A stretch of 64,000 bases of DNA, taken from Clavelina lepadiformis. Lineage: Eukaryota > Chordata > Ascidiacea > Aplousobranchia > Clavelinidae. The DNA lies in assembly GCF_947623445.1 (NCBI RefSeq), contig NC_135246.1, positions 14,739,856 to 14,803,855 on the forward strand. Direction: 5' to 3'. The notes under the pieces were generated by a model, which made no database searches, had not been told where the DNA came from, and saw only the letters and a list, made by a program, of their open reading frames with translations. Positions 22,913 through 35,399 of the stretch are shown piece by piece; position 1 is the first letter of the stretch, and each line of letters starts with the position of its first letter. A program made the translations under genes and the position numbers.

Positions 22913-25414
22913 ATGATTACAACTCAAAAGGCAAAAACGCTTGTTTACGACAATTTTGCTGTAAACTGTGTGAATGTGAAGAGATTAGATGCCTACATAG
23001 GAAGAAATTTTTGGCTTGAAAGCACTTCTGGACAGGAATACGTTTTGCGAATGAAACCAGAAGCTTCCATCACCAACACAGGTATATTAGCTTATAAAGA
23101 AAATTTTATTCGGCCGATGTTACCTCATTCCTTTTGATTACAGAGCAACTAGGTTACTACGCTGGACAACATTTGCATTGTAATGGGTTTCAAGTCACTT
23201 ACCCTTTATGTGCTGGTGACGGCAAAATGAATTGTTCGACGTGTGTAGGTAAATTGAATGCTTAAAATTTAGTCTTTTTAAATATCGGAAAAAAGTGTAC
23301 CGATAGCCTATTACTTTATTTTACTTTTAACACGAAAATTAACTTACGTCAGAAGGCGGATTAAGTTCTGCAAAGTGTCGAAGTTATACAGTTTCAGTGT
23401 TAACACCATCATGCTGTTGCTTTTTAGAAAACCAAGATGGCAATTTCGATAAATGGCTATTGACTCTTGCACCTTTCATACCTGGAAAAACGATAACTGA
23501 AAGCAAGCTGACCTTGGATGATTTTTATATTGTTTCAAAGGAAATTGGTTGTTTCGCTGGACTTGTCCATGAATCATTATCGGTAAGAAAACAAGTTGTA
23601 GAGGATAACGGTACTTATATTGTAATCTACGGGACCAGAGCCATTTGTAACAAGCGCGGAAACCAATGCAAGAACCGATGGGAGTGAGGTCTTGCTGATT
23701 TTAAGTATATCTTAATAATAACAAAATGACAATGATAGCGTAAATAAATTATCATCTTTTTGGAAATCATCTCCCATCAAAGCTGTGCTTTATGATTTAT
23801 CTGCACCAAAACATTGTCTTTGGAGAAAAAGTTGAGAAATAACACTGCGATTTGCGAAAAATAAAAGCTAAATTGTTAGTTTTAATTTGGTGCAACGCAG
23901 TCGCCTCGCTCGCATTGGCCTAAGATCGGCACTGTACGGACCAACATCTGTATCATAGTGCGAAAGTATACTGTATAGTCTGCAGTAATAACTAATAACG
24001 TATCTGCCATAATTTATTTTTAGTTCAACTCGCTTTTCTGCTAACAAGTAAGCCTATTAGGCTACGTGCTCTCAGCAATTCCGCAGTTTAGCTCAATGTT
24101 GTTTTTGTAGATCCCTTTCGTGTTTCCTGCTTTTTCGCCTTTGTATGTAGGCTATATGTTTGCCCAGATGGTGCATGAAACGTCAATGTTTCTGCTAATT
24201 GCACTGCAAATATAGATATTCTTGCTTTTTCTATAGAGAATTTACCTTTAATGTAGAGTTATTCGGGAACCATCACTCGAACCAATACCTGCACTCTCGA
24301 CACTTGCACTCATCCCGAAGAGTGCGTCTGGTATACTCGCAATGTTGGTTTTCTTCTAAAGAAGTTTGTTCACGTGGTGAAGGAATCTGAAATTTTACGT
24401 CACGTCAATTACTTTTTGGAGATGTTTGAACAGAACGTCCACCCGCTTTTTTCGAAGCTTCGCTGGGGTATGTTATTGGCAGTTATTATTTTATTTTTTT
24501 AAGAGGATTTTTACAACAGCATGACCACATGGAGTGATGTAGGCCTATTGGGGAACGCCCTTACTGATTTTAACAAAAGAAAGAATCAACAAGGGAATAG
24601 AAACAAAATATTTCAATAAGGCCATCAAAGAATGGAGTAAGACAAAGACCGTAGCCTAATTGGTAAAGCAAAGTATGGAAGAAAATTTCCTGAAATTACT
24701 CCAGCCATTTTGAATTTGTTCCAGTGATGACATTTTTCTGTCATTTGATATCACAGCATGTCCCCATTTTAGGACTATAACCTACATAAAACTCTCTTAT
24801 CTCTCAGTTTATTCATACAAATCCGACGTATTACAATGCGGATTTATGTTGGAAAAGCATTCTAAATTGTTCTAAAAATTGTTGCCTGCTCCCTCTATTG
24901 TAAACGTCTTTCATTTTATTTATTTAACAAAGGTGTTTTGCATGGCGACTTCAGCGATACTAACATCGTATTGGTCGAAAGCGATTCCGAAAGTCAATCA
25001 GAAAAGGATTGCCTCAAGGATTTTTCATTTCTTAAGAAGAAATATGCCCTTATTGATTTTGAAGACTGTCACTACGCTCCTCTTATTTTCGACTTGTGTG
25101 TTTTGTTGGCTTATATGATGATAAGGGCCGAAGCGACCAATGCAGATCCTTTTCGAGTATCCGGCCTTATATTACTCGGCTATCATAAGATATTTCCATT
25201 GAGTGAAAATGAAAAGAAAGTTCTTTTCTGGGGTGTCATGGCACGCTTGGTTACTTCGTATGTGATGAGTCGGTGTAACCTTTTGAGTGATCCTGAAAAC
25301 GAAGCATATCTATGCCTGCAATCATCATATTGTCCTCGTTTGATCAAACTGTTGTTGGACAACGGAGAGGAAAACGTTATGAAGGCTTGGTTTGCTTCAA
25401 TAGATAAAGCTTAA
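22913..25414 (+). CDS. HYKK: Hydroxylysine kinase (APH/choline-kinase-like fold)
   Basis: GTP-dependent kinase that phosphorylates 5-hydroxylysine in lysine breakdown. Five exons join in phase: 22913-23081, 23144-23248, 23428-23582, 24257-24467 and 24933-25414, giving 373 residues, the same length as human HYKK. The N-lobe has YVLRMKPEA (phosphate-binding strand). Then come LAPFIPGK, the helix with ECVWYTRNVGFLLKKF, the catalytic Brenner motif HGDFSDTNI near residue 217, the metal-binding LIDFED near residue 252, and YAPLIFDLCVLLAYMMI as in HYKK family members. The start ATG at 22913 gives the natural N-terminus; the preceding frame lacks an ATG. It is the only gene in its neighbourhood, between a piggyBac and a repeat array. 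The 62-bp first intron is near the minimum size. Confidence 0.88.
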
Positions 25415-25516
25415 TGAATTCAATGTGAAGTTTTAATTTAGGAGGGACTGTTTGTTTGTTCTGGGACTTGGACTATGTGTGAAACTATTTTTATTTCGGC
25501 AATAGTTGCAGATGAC

Positions 25517-25522
25517 AATAAA
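25517..25522 (+). terminator. HYKK polyadenylation signal
   Basis: AATAAA about 100 bases after the HYKK stop codon, followed by a GTGTTGTGCGTGTTT GU-rich stretch. Confidence 0.7.
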
Positions 25523-25914
25523 TATCGATTGGCTCGTGTTGTGCGTGTTTTATTGAGCCTTTTCTTTTATTTGCCACTGCAAAAAATCTGGAGTAGAAGT
25601 CTTGTAGTCGCGATTCCAAAACCTCAGAATAGAATAGCCAATACAGAATAGGGATACAAAGAGCAGAGTTTTGTGCAAATACTAATTTTGATACTCGAGT
25701 GCAAGTACTTGTGGTTTAAAAACATTGGAATAAAAGTACGATAATTTAAATCAAACGGTAATTCATTTTTACTTTCATTAGCGCTCTATATTAGCAGGAT
25801 AAATTTGCTTTAAAGATGTACTGGAAAATAAAGTACATTTACTGCCGTCGTTTAATTAAATTAATATGATTCTACCATAGTTTCTATGAAACAGTTCCTC
25901 TAGGCCTTAACGCT

Positions 25915-26190
25915 GTGAGTTTCCTGAGTTCGCTAAGTTTCCTAGATTCCGAAAGATCTTTGGGTTCTCCGGTTTCCGGAGTTATCTGAAGCAAGGATTT
26001 TTTGAATGGTCTAGTTAAGCGTGCAATTTTTTACCATTAATTTCAAGAACGCAAGGCAATCCAAGAAATCTCATGAAACCTAAGAAAAACTAATGAAATC
26101 AAGTAAACTTAGGGTAAACCCAAGAAACCTAGAAAACCCGAGGATCTCAAGGAACCCCGGAAACTCAGCAAAACCAGGGAACCCAGAAGT
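25915..26190. repeat. Inverted pair of 10-bp-periodic degenerate repeats
   Basis: The left arm (25915-25990) is about seven 10-bp units of the AGTTTCCTAG type. The right arm (26044-26190) is about fourteen 10-bp units of the GAAACCTAAG/GAAACCCAAG type in the opposite sense. They are separated by about 53 bp. Units vary but stay in 10-base register over most of the right arm. Confidence 0.7.
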
Positions 26191-26314
26191 ACTCTCTATA
26201 TAGTATATACCATACAATAAAGGTATATAAAGACTATAGTTTTATTACGCTTAAGTCCAGTCAGGATATAACGTCATGACAAAGAGACAAGCTGCAGCTT
26301 TGTACAGTAGAGAC

Positions 26315-26670
26315 TGTAATGAAATGGTTGTTTATCGTTCCTTATCCTGTAAGGGCGACCACTTCAATTACAATGTTTCTCTGTTCAATAGTTTATTGTC
26401 CTCGAAGTAAATGAGCCTCAAGGTCGTTGTATGCTTTTCTTAATCTTAGAATTAATTGTACACCTCGACAACTATATATTCTGATTATATTGAAGCTTCT
26501 TTGAACGAATAAATCAAGATAAAACATTGTGACAGCAACAGCATAAAGACATGTTGCGGCGTTGAACGTAATAGCAAAAAGAGACTGATAAGTGATAACT
26601 CGTAATGCACGCACAGTAACAGGGAAGCAATCGATTACGTCACGCAGTGTTATGCTTCACTGATTCGATA
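26315..26670 (+). mobile_element. Solo-LTR-like fossil, copy 3 (3' end lost)
   Basis: Starts TGTAATGAAATGG as at 14163 and 14882. It follows them through CTGTAAGGGCGACCACTTCA, ATGAGCCTCAAGGTCG, ATTATATTGAAGCTTC and AGATAAAACATTG. The usual CACA end is not found, so this copy is incomplete. Confidence 0.55.
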
Positions 26671-27592
26671 GATGAGAATTTTATGTCGTACACAATCTTA
26701 TATTACATTAATTCATAATATTATCACAAGACTATTAAAGACTAGTAGTGTAAAGTAGAGTCTATCAGCTCCTTTATCCAAAAATTGACTCAAACTAATT
26801 TGATTCTTTTTTCCAAAAATTGGTCTTCGACACGAATCCAGAAGCACGATTCGGTACACCCTTGGCGCAACCATAATCGATAGTGCTAGTTCTAGGATAC
26901 CATACCTATGTTCCCAAATGACCAACTGCGTTTTCAAAGTTTTTTTTCATGTGGGTTGTGCAGTGGGCGTGAGTGTTCGAGTTGAACATTCAGGTAAACT
27001 CATGTGAAAATGAACAGATGTATGCGGCCAGAGCCTGTGGGACCTGGATACTTAGCCTATTGTTCTATTTTATGTGTCACGGACTGATGGAAGAGATTGT
27101 TTTGGTTATAGGCTAGGACTGGCTGGCTGGCTGCCGCCTCCCTGTAGTATTGAATCAGGTCGGTCAATAGCTTAATAGGGAATGAAACTGCTCAGTCTGT
27201 CCATGGTGACATATAGGCTTAGTAAGACTGTAAGAATAGCTAATCTACTGAAGTACAGGCTGACTGGTAGCCTATTTGCTGCATTGTTAGGCTGGGCCTA
27301 AGCCAGACCGGAAAATGTGGAACATGCACGCATGAATTTTTTTGGTATACCAACTTGCTGCAGCACGATATCAGTATCGCGTGTTATAGGCAATACTATT
27401 AATGCATTTGGCAACGCAATACATATGCTTAATATGTAGTTTTTTATGATGTCATAATAACAGATTATTTATCTTATTTAATAATAATCAATTTAGCAAC
27501 CAATTAAAAAACGTTTCATGACATTTGCCAACTTGTCAAAACCTTTCCACATATCATAGGTTGATATTAAGAACTACTGCTGTACTCTAACC
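26671..27592. other. Intergenic, no gene recognised
   Basis: AT-rich sequence with GGCTGGCTGGCTG near 27120. No coding segment or element end is seen. Confidence 0.4.
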
Positions 27593-27918
27593 CAAGGCTT
27601 CTCAAACCTTTTGGGTCTGCCGCCCCATTTTAGGAGAGAAATTTCCTTGCGACCCCTTCAGAGGTAGCCTACATGTTAAATGATGTTAAAACAATAAACG
27701 TCCAATTACAAATCTCAAATGGTATTTTTGTCTCTGGCAAAATCATGCAAGTGCACACAATCCACTGAAGTACAGTAACTGTAGCCTGCAGTAATAAAAG
27801 AAGCTCGTAATGGAAACAGTAAAGCGAATAAAAAGTAATCAAAAAACAATTCAATTTATAGAATTTAAATTTGTTTCGTGACCCCAAAATTACATTTTGC
27901 ACAGTTTGAGAAGTCCTG
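27593..27918 (-). mobile_element. hAT-type MITE with CAGG(A/G)CTTCTCAAA ends, copy B
   Basis: Inverted relative of the 16961-17293 element. It runs from CAAGGCTTCTCAAACC to GTTTGAGAAGTCCTG, flanked by CTCTAACC (27585-27592) and CTCTAAGC (27919-27926), an 8-bp duplication with one mismatch. Confidence 0.8.
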
Positions 27919-28236
27919 CTCTAAGCTACAAATTACCGAGTTGATAGTTCGTTTTTCCATGTAAAAAAGGATCTAACGGTTTTGTATTCAATGGGGATAC
28001 AAACTAACCTATAGTATTATTATGGAGTGAAACATACACATCCATACCTTTTTTAATTTATGCTTAACAACGTCATTGCGAATACGTTTATACAACAAAC
28101 AAGTGAAACATTTAGGCCACCTAAACAGATTATTAATGTTTTGTTGTTTTATCCTTTCACATTTGGGCTAGCTTGTAAATTAAGTTAAAGTGTTTATTAA
28201 AGTGTTAATTTTTTACTAATAATTGCGAACGCCATA

Positions 28237-31200
28237 ATGGAAGAGCCTTTAGCAGCAGTTGCACTGATTGAGTCAGCCAATACTGCACCATCATCAGAAA
28301 CCATTGCGGAAAACTTTTCTAAGACACCCACTAAAGTTTCACAAGACTCATCTCCTGCTAACTCACCATCTCCTCCATGTCCTGGTCACAAATATGACAT
28401 TCCGGCTTTAATTGGTAAGCCTGATTTTGAACTGAATTTGGGTCTAATGCAGAAGTGCATTACCAGATGATGTCATTATTTGAGAAGCTTGGATCTAGTA
28501 TGCAAAGGCATCTTGTGGTTGTGCACTTTTGCACTAGACCCTAAAATGTTATGGTTTTGTAATATCAGTTGCTTTATGATTGTGCATGATAACAAACAAC
28601 GTTTTGGGCTTCTTTTTGGTAGGTTCATTGTGCTTTTGTATAAAACATGAGAAAGCAATGTTCTGCAGAGTTCGGCAGAGTTTGGCAAGGGTGCGCTCAA
28701 CTGCTTTTTCATTGAATTCAGTATTGCATTAATACTCTTCACCTTCAGATGCATAATACACACCAATATACATGTAATTGAATGTATTTTATATCCATTC
28801 AAGCGATTGTGGACACCGTTTAAATTTTGCATTTCGAGGAGGCCTGTGGGTTCCAAAAACTGATCAATCGCTTTGTTTATTTCTTTATGTAGTAAATTAT
28901 TAAAAATGCAACTGCTAGTTAAATTCCCACCCCATCCCCAGAAGACATATAGTAAATAGTTTTAAAAAAAATTAAAATATTGTAATGTGTAATCTAGAAC
29001 ATACTTGATGCAAATCAGTGGAAGAATTTTGCAAAATCATTTGAAAATATTTGTTGTGGGTCGCCACAAATGGGCTGATTGACCCTATACCACTAATGGC
29101 TGGGTATCTTTTAAAACAAATAAGTTACATTTGGCCCAGATAATGTTTACTCTCAGCTTGTTCTATTGTCAGGCATTGATGGTTATGGCAGCTCTGCATC
29201 TGCGTCGAGTACTCCAAGAGAGGATTCTTCATCTGGATCTCCGTCTCCTGTCCCTGACGATGGTGTTGACAAAACTAAGAGCAAGGAAAAGCCGAAAGTT
29301 CAACTTGGTGTGTACACAAACTAAATTATTTTCAAATTACTAATTTAATTGATAAATATTTATTGTCTATGCCAAAGGTATGTGCTGGCGAAAATATTTG
29401 TGCCATGAAGATATGATTTTTCCAACCACTGTGACAGGAAATGAATTTATGCAGCCACATACATATTATAGTTGTAGCCTGTAGGGCTATTGCATTTTTT
29501 GTTGTACAATATGTGCCAAATTAAAGGTTTGGATTTGTGAAAATTTGATTAATAAATTTTGCATGTACACAAAGTCTTGTGTTAATGCTTACGTGCCATT
29601 ATATGTATCCTTGTTAACTTTTCTGAGTTGTAAATTTATGTATGATTTTTAAATGAAGGAAAAGATCTGAGCATGATGATGCAAGCACTGAACAGCCTTC
29701 AGAGTCCTGAGGAGAAAATTGCTGCACTGTGTAAGAAGTATGCTGATCTTCTTGATCAGCAGAAGATATTACAAAAACAGCTACGACTCAGCCAAAGAAA
29801 GCAGGTATGCACATTTAATACGTACTGTATATTTGTGATAATTTGATTTCTTCTAAAGTACCACTTTAGACTGCTAAAAGTTTTCTGTTCTTAATATTCA
29901 AATTTTTGATAGTCACAAACCCAACAAGAGAGAGATCAATTTCAGACAGAAAGCAACAAAGCCAACTCGGCCAGGACAAAATTGGAAAGTTTATGTCGGG
30001 AATTACAAAAACGCAACAAAGCTATTAAGGTATGTGTAGTTTGTGCACTCATGCATGATTACAACAATACAATCTGTATCTACTGATGAAAGTGCTATTT
30101 GTGCAGTATTTTAAATTTGCTAGTTGATAATTTTATTATAAGTATATATGTTGCCTTTGAATTCAGATAGCAGGAAAAAAACTGATAAACTTATTACTGT
30201 CACGATATTTACCAAACAGAAGTTTTCTCATGCTTACCAATGTTTTGTACATTTTGAAAGTGTTTTAAAGCAGTGGTTTTCAAACGTTGTTTGTTCAGAG
30301 CACATCGCACAACATTAATTTTGTGCACACTTGTGTTGTCATTTTTTCCACTGTTACATAATAAGTGATAAGCATATGACATTCATTGCTGACTATCACC
30401 AGCGACTGTGAAGTTATACATACTTTCTCTTAGGCTTATAAAAGTATTGCATGCATGTTGTGAGCAGGAAATATCCTTCAAATTTTATAAAATTTGAATT
30501 TACTAGTATACAGCTCTTAGCTAAACTAGGAACAGTCAAAGTTTTTTATCATTGATCAATGCATATTATCACTTATGCATAACAATCGATAAGAAATGAA
30601 CCTGACAGCGGTGTCACTGCCAATCTAAACAAGATATCGAATTAGTTCACACATACAGTAATTTGTAGGCAACCTAGCTGTGAGGGAACCTAATTGACAG
30701 TGATGCTTTAGTAAACTAAGTGTGGAATTGTGAAAGTTTATTGCACCTTTGTGACTGTCACATGCTACATAGTTGTTGAAAATTTAATTCTATGATGCAC
30801 GTGTTGATAAATTTTTGGTTGTTAAGAAGATATGCATCATGTTAAGTAAGAAACAACATTGCTGATCAAAGTATTTTAGTTATGTCGATCATCATATAAG
30901 TCCAAATGCACATATTCAGTTCACCACTTCAAGGTCTTGTGTTTTGTGTTCCATGAACTATTTTCCATGATCTTTAAATGATATGAAAATTTTTATTAGC
31001 TGTTTGTGGTATATGGTTTGATTTTTGTTGCTTAAAACGAGTTCTTGCAATCCAAAATATACAGTACTCGAGCTAGGTGACAAGTTATCATCACATTATA
31101 CAATTACCATAGCTATAAAAGGCTCATGCGCTACTGATTAATTTTCAAAATACACCATGAACAAAAAGAAGCAATCAATCAGGAAAACCATTGTATTACA

Positions 31201-34192
31201 CTACGGCAATTATTTGCTATATATTATGATCCAGGGAAATCTGCATCGGATACATCTTCTTATTTGGGACTGTAATGAGATAATTGTGCCCTTATTTTTT
31301 AACCTGGCTTTATTCGAAATATATAAGGATATATATATTTCACAAATTGCATCTTTTGGCTGACTGGTTCCAATTCACATTTATTTTCCATAATTTTGAC
31401 ATAATCAGAACTGGATTGTTGCCCACGGTGAGGGAGGCCTTGTTTTTGTTAATTATTTTTTCAATTTTTTCGTTGTAGGAGGAACAAAGACAAAAATCCT
31501 TGGAAGAAGTCACGTTGAGACAGGAAATGGCCGCAGAGTTCCAGGTAACAATATTTTCAAAGACCAATATGATTGTACAGAACCGAGTTTTTTCAAATAG
31601 AAGCTGCAGCTATTTTTTAATGAGATCAACAAACGATCGGACTCTTTTACTGTGCTGCTAATCCTGTTTGTGTGTGGTTTTATACAGCTTCTCTCATTGT
31701 GTAACGTTTAGACAACACTAAACCGACTACAAAATCAAATGAAAACAGCTGTAGATGGCAGTAAGATGCTTCAGTCAGAGAACGAAAGGATTGGCGGAAA
31801 ACTGAACGAAATAGTGGAGCAGTATAAATCAAGAGAAACTGTGAGTATAAACTGTTTTTGTTTGTATAATCTGCCGTGGTAAATTTTGAAATGCAGTTGT
31901 GTTGTGAGCTTCAACAAATAATAATTAATACTGATTTGTGTATAAATAGGCAATGGAAAATCTTGTCAAGCAGCATGATCTTGAGAAGCAGTTGGTTTCG
32001 GCTCAGTTAAAGAAGGCACTCTTGGAGCACCAGGAAGACAAGGAACGAGATGCTGAAGAGAAACATAATCTAATGGAGCAACTTTTGGAGAGAACAGCAC
32101 TCTATGAATCAAAGCTAAAGCAGGAAAAAGAATTGAGAGCTCAGGTTTGTTATCTACATATAAAATACGTGAAGTATCAGGTTTTAATACAGACATTTGT
32201 GATGTTTGATAGAATTGCTTTTTTTTCCCAGCTGGCATATTACTCAGAAAAATTTGAGGACTTTCAGGGCACATTGGAAAAGAGCAACGAAATCTTCACT
32301 TCCTTTCGATCAGAGATGGACAAAATGAGCAAAAAATTAAAACAAGCAGAGAAATTCCGCACTACAATGCAGAAGAAGTATGACGATTCTACAAAAGCGC
32401 TTGCAGACACAGTTGAATATGTAAGCACATAAACGAAGCATAGTTTTACCAAGGAATTTTTTCCATGCAAAGAAATCACACGTAGACTTTTGCTTTTCCA
32501 ACAGACCCAACAACTTGAAGTAAAACAAGTGAGGCTTGAAAAATTAAGTCGAGCTTTACAGCTGGAAAGAAATGACCTTGCCCAAAAGTTAAGAAAATAT
32601 GAGGAAGATAGCAAAAAGATTAAAGGTGGCTCCAGTAAGAATCAGACAAAAAAGGAAATTCAGAATACATCAGATCAAGCCCAAGATGGTAAAATATTAT
32701 TATCTGTATAAATCTAAAAAATATCTTATTATTCTAGAGCAGGGGTGTCAAACTCAATCGCACCAGGGGCCAAATCTTAAAACTTATTTAACGCCGCGGG
32801 CCGTAAGGATGATAACTGATTGAACGTACATGAATCGGAACAGGCAGCGAAACAACACCAAGTGTTTGATGTTTAAAGCTCGGTTTAGTATTCTTCTTCG
32901 AATAAGTCCAACAAATATTGACGAAAAAAAGTAAAAATAAGTCACACTCAATAATATACCCTACCATGAAATAGAATAAAAGCTTACCTACCACGAAGTA
33001 GGCTTATTATTGAAAACAAGGCTTTGGGAAAACCAGTGTATTTCACGGAAATTGGGCCGCACAATCAGTTGGAACAACATGAATTGAAAAATATTTTATT
33101 AAGTCTGTGCTGCATTGTTGGATGTTTAAAGAAGCCGCTCTCAAATATGAGCACAAAGTAGACCGATAAAACGAATATGTAAAAAATGAATGTACACGGC
33201 TTACGGTATGCTATATAACTTATAAGCTCATATGCAGAAATGCAGCAATAAGATTCTGTCAAAGACGACCGTACTACAGGTAGCCTGCGTCAAAAAATGT
33301 AAATGAAACCAAGCATTTGAAAGTTAAAATTAGAAATTGCGTTAGAAAGTTTGGCCATATTGAAAGGTGCCGTACTATTAGACTTGCCAAAATTAAACTG
33401 AGGCTGCTGAATAAGAGCAGTTTTGACAGGGCTATTTTTAATCATTCTTCTGTTGAAGCTCAGGTTACAAGCGATAGAATAAATCTATTTATTCTATCGT
33501 ATGGTGGGGCAACTGCTGCGCTACTGTTTTGTGCGATTTGTTATAATCTTGTTTCTTGCTTGAAAAAAGTAAGTTATACTGTACAATGAGTGTACAATGA
33601 TCTCACGGGCCGGAAATAGTTCAATGTATGAAATAACTACGCGGGTCAAGTTTTATTGTAAAGCGGGCCGGGAGTTTGACATGTACGTTCTAGAGTGTAG
33701 ACAGTATGAAGTTAAAGCTAATTTTATGCAGTAGATAACATTATAACATGCCACACTGAGCAGGAATTGCATAAAATACTGCTTATATAGATTGGATTCC
33801 TTATTAGGTTAATTTTCTTTCTATTCACAGAGAAAGCAGGAAAAACCTTACAAGAAAATGTTAACACAATTAATTGCCTAGCTACAGAATCACAAGAAAT
33901 CTGTGATGAATCTCAAAAGGAAAATATGTCACCCAAGTTGGATGATGATGTAGGATCAGAGATTGCTGAGAAGAGTCACTCTCCTGAAGAAAACATCCAG
34001 GAAACCAAACCACCAGAGAAACGCACTCAAGAAGCGCACATGTCATGTTCAGAAAGTGGAGGAGATAGCACTCTGGATAGTGGCTGCAGCAGTCAAGATT
34101 TGTCTGCAAGTGAGGAAGCTGTATCTTCGCCTTCAACAGTAGCGGCCCATGAGAATGAAAGCGTCCAGGGAAAACATCCACCTCAGTCATAA
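28237..34192 (+). CDS. TXLNA: Taxilin (alpha/beta type)
   Basis: Long coiled-coil protein that binds syntaxins and the nascent-chain complex, acting in vesicle traffic. Ten exons join in phase: 28237-28414, 29173-29307, 29659-29804, 29913-30029, 31479-31544, 31712-31840, 31950-32144, 32232-32420, 32505-32688 and 33831-34192, for 566 residues (human alpha-taxilin 546). The N-terminus is Ser/Pro-rich. Residues 105-446 form the taxilin coiled coil, with LESLCRELQKRNKAIK, NQMKTAVDG, LAYYSEKFEDFQGTLEKS, FRSEMDKMSKKLKQAEK and LEKLSRALQLERNDL matching taxilin landmarks. The tail is acidic and Ser-rich. Alpha and beta types cannot be separated with certainty from reading alone. The last intron contains a hAT (32740-33687), and intron 4 is the longest at 1.4 kb. 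The gene is convergent with MEAF6. Confidence 0.92.
30272..30320 (+). repeat. Possible hAT left end within taxilin intron 4
   Basis: CAGTGGTTTTCAAACGTTG resembles the left end of hAT elements such as those at 3933 and 18193. No matching right end or target duplication is found in the intron. Confidence 0.3.
32740..33687. mobile_element. hAT element in the last taxilin intron
   Basis: Ends CAGGGGTGTCAAACTC and GAGTTTGACATGTACG pair as imperfect inverted repeats. An exact 8-bp duplication TTCTAGAG flanks it (32732-32739 and 33688-33695). GCGGGCCG words near both ends are typical of Charlie/Buster-type hATs. No transposase is recognised. A perfect 13-bp hairpin (CGATAGAATAAAT with its complement) lies at 33472-33499. 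Confidence 0.85.
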
Positions 34193-34430
34193 TTTTTTTC
34201 ATGTCATAAAAAAACATGCTCGTTTGGACACATTACTGCTTGAGGTACATTTTGCATATTTTCTTGTTTTCTAATGGGTGGTTTATGTAATTTTTGATGG
34301 TTAATTATGGTACTATAGGGCAGGCCACTCATTCCTGTAGTAATCATGTGAATGATCATGCATGTTGCATTTCCATTTTTGGGTTGTTTTGTATGTTTAT
34401 AATGTGCCAATCAGTATGTTTTTTGTTTGC

Positions 34431-34436
34431 AATAAA
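34431..34436 (+). terminator. Taxilin polyadenylation signal
   Basis: AATAAA 239 bases after the taxilin stop, with T-rich sequence before it. Confidence 0.65.
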
Positions 34437-35399
34437 ATTTGGCTTGCAACATTTGGTATCATTCTGCTAACCAGTTTAGTGAAAGAAGAAATTTTTATTA
34501 GTAGGTTTTCTATTGAAACTTTATAACATAGTTATAATAAAGCAATCAGAATCTGAAGAGTACCACTAGATTTATTCCACAAAACGATCTTAAATGTTGC
34601 GAGACTCGTACTACAGCATAAAATTTTTCTAAAACAATTGACCCTCAACCCTGAAGGATGAGCCACTGTTCCGCAAATCTTTGCAGCTGTCTTTTGGGCT
34701 TGAAATGCACCAAATTTCAAGTGCCAACCTCACATCCGTTAACTGACACTCTGAAATAGATGAATGAACACATTTTTGCACATTAAAAGCATTTGAAGTA
34801 GCCAGTATAGTGTATACACTATACAGTAGGACTCACCCATAATTTAGAACAGCATAATAAATGGGGGGATTACTCTTGTTGATCCCGAAGTTCTTTCTTG
34901 ACTTATAAAGTCAAGAAAGAACTTGCATGTTTTACATGCATTTAAATTTGTCCATATATTGGCAGCATTTTTTGTGTCAAAATTAAATTTGGTCATTGTA
35001 AGCAATGTTGTCATTACACACAAAGGCACCATCAATTTATTAAATTATACGCAAGAAATGTAGCATTAATTAACTATGTTGCTTGAATACTTGTCCATTG
35101 TTATGCTGTCACCTCAGAATTTAAATGTAGATTAAAGTGCATTTTTGCCACAGTTTATAGATGTTGATCCTCACACTAAACATGTGTAATTGCATGCACG
35201 CAACAAAATATCTTACCGATCTTATATTCTTTCCTTTCTTTGCATGCTTGCTACTGCAAAAAATGTGATGATTTGAAATTGATGAACAATCGGTGTTGCG
35301 AAAAATGAAATACGGCTCAGTTATCATAATGCCGTAGATGGAATAAAACACACACCAAGAACAGAATTAGTAAAATCAGGAGGCTCTGTCAGCTCTTAA
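34437..35399. other. Region between convergent taxilin and MEAF6
   Basis: Holds presumptive 3' UTR sequence of MEAF6 and two adjacent hairpins (34888-34940). Nothing else is recognised. Confidence 0.45.
34888..34940. repeat. Two adjacent perfect hairpins
   Basis: AAGTTCTTTCTTGACTT (34888-34904), a 3-base spacer, then its exact reverse complement (34908-34924) form a 17-bp stem. TGCATGT (34924-34930), TTT and ACATGCA (34934-34940) form a second stem directly after it. They lie in the gap between two convergent genes. Confidence 0.85.
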
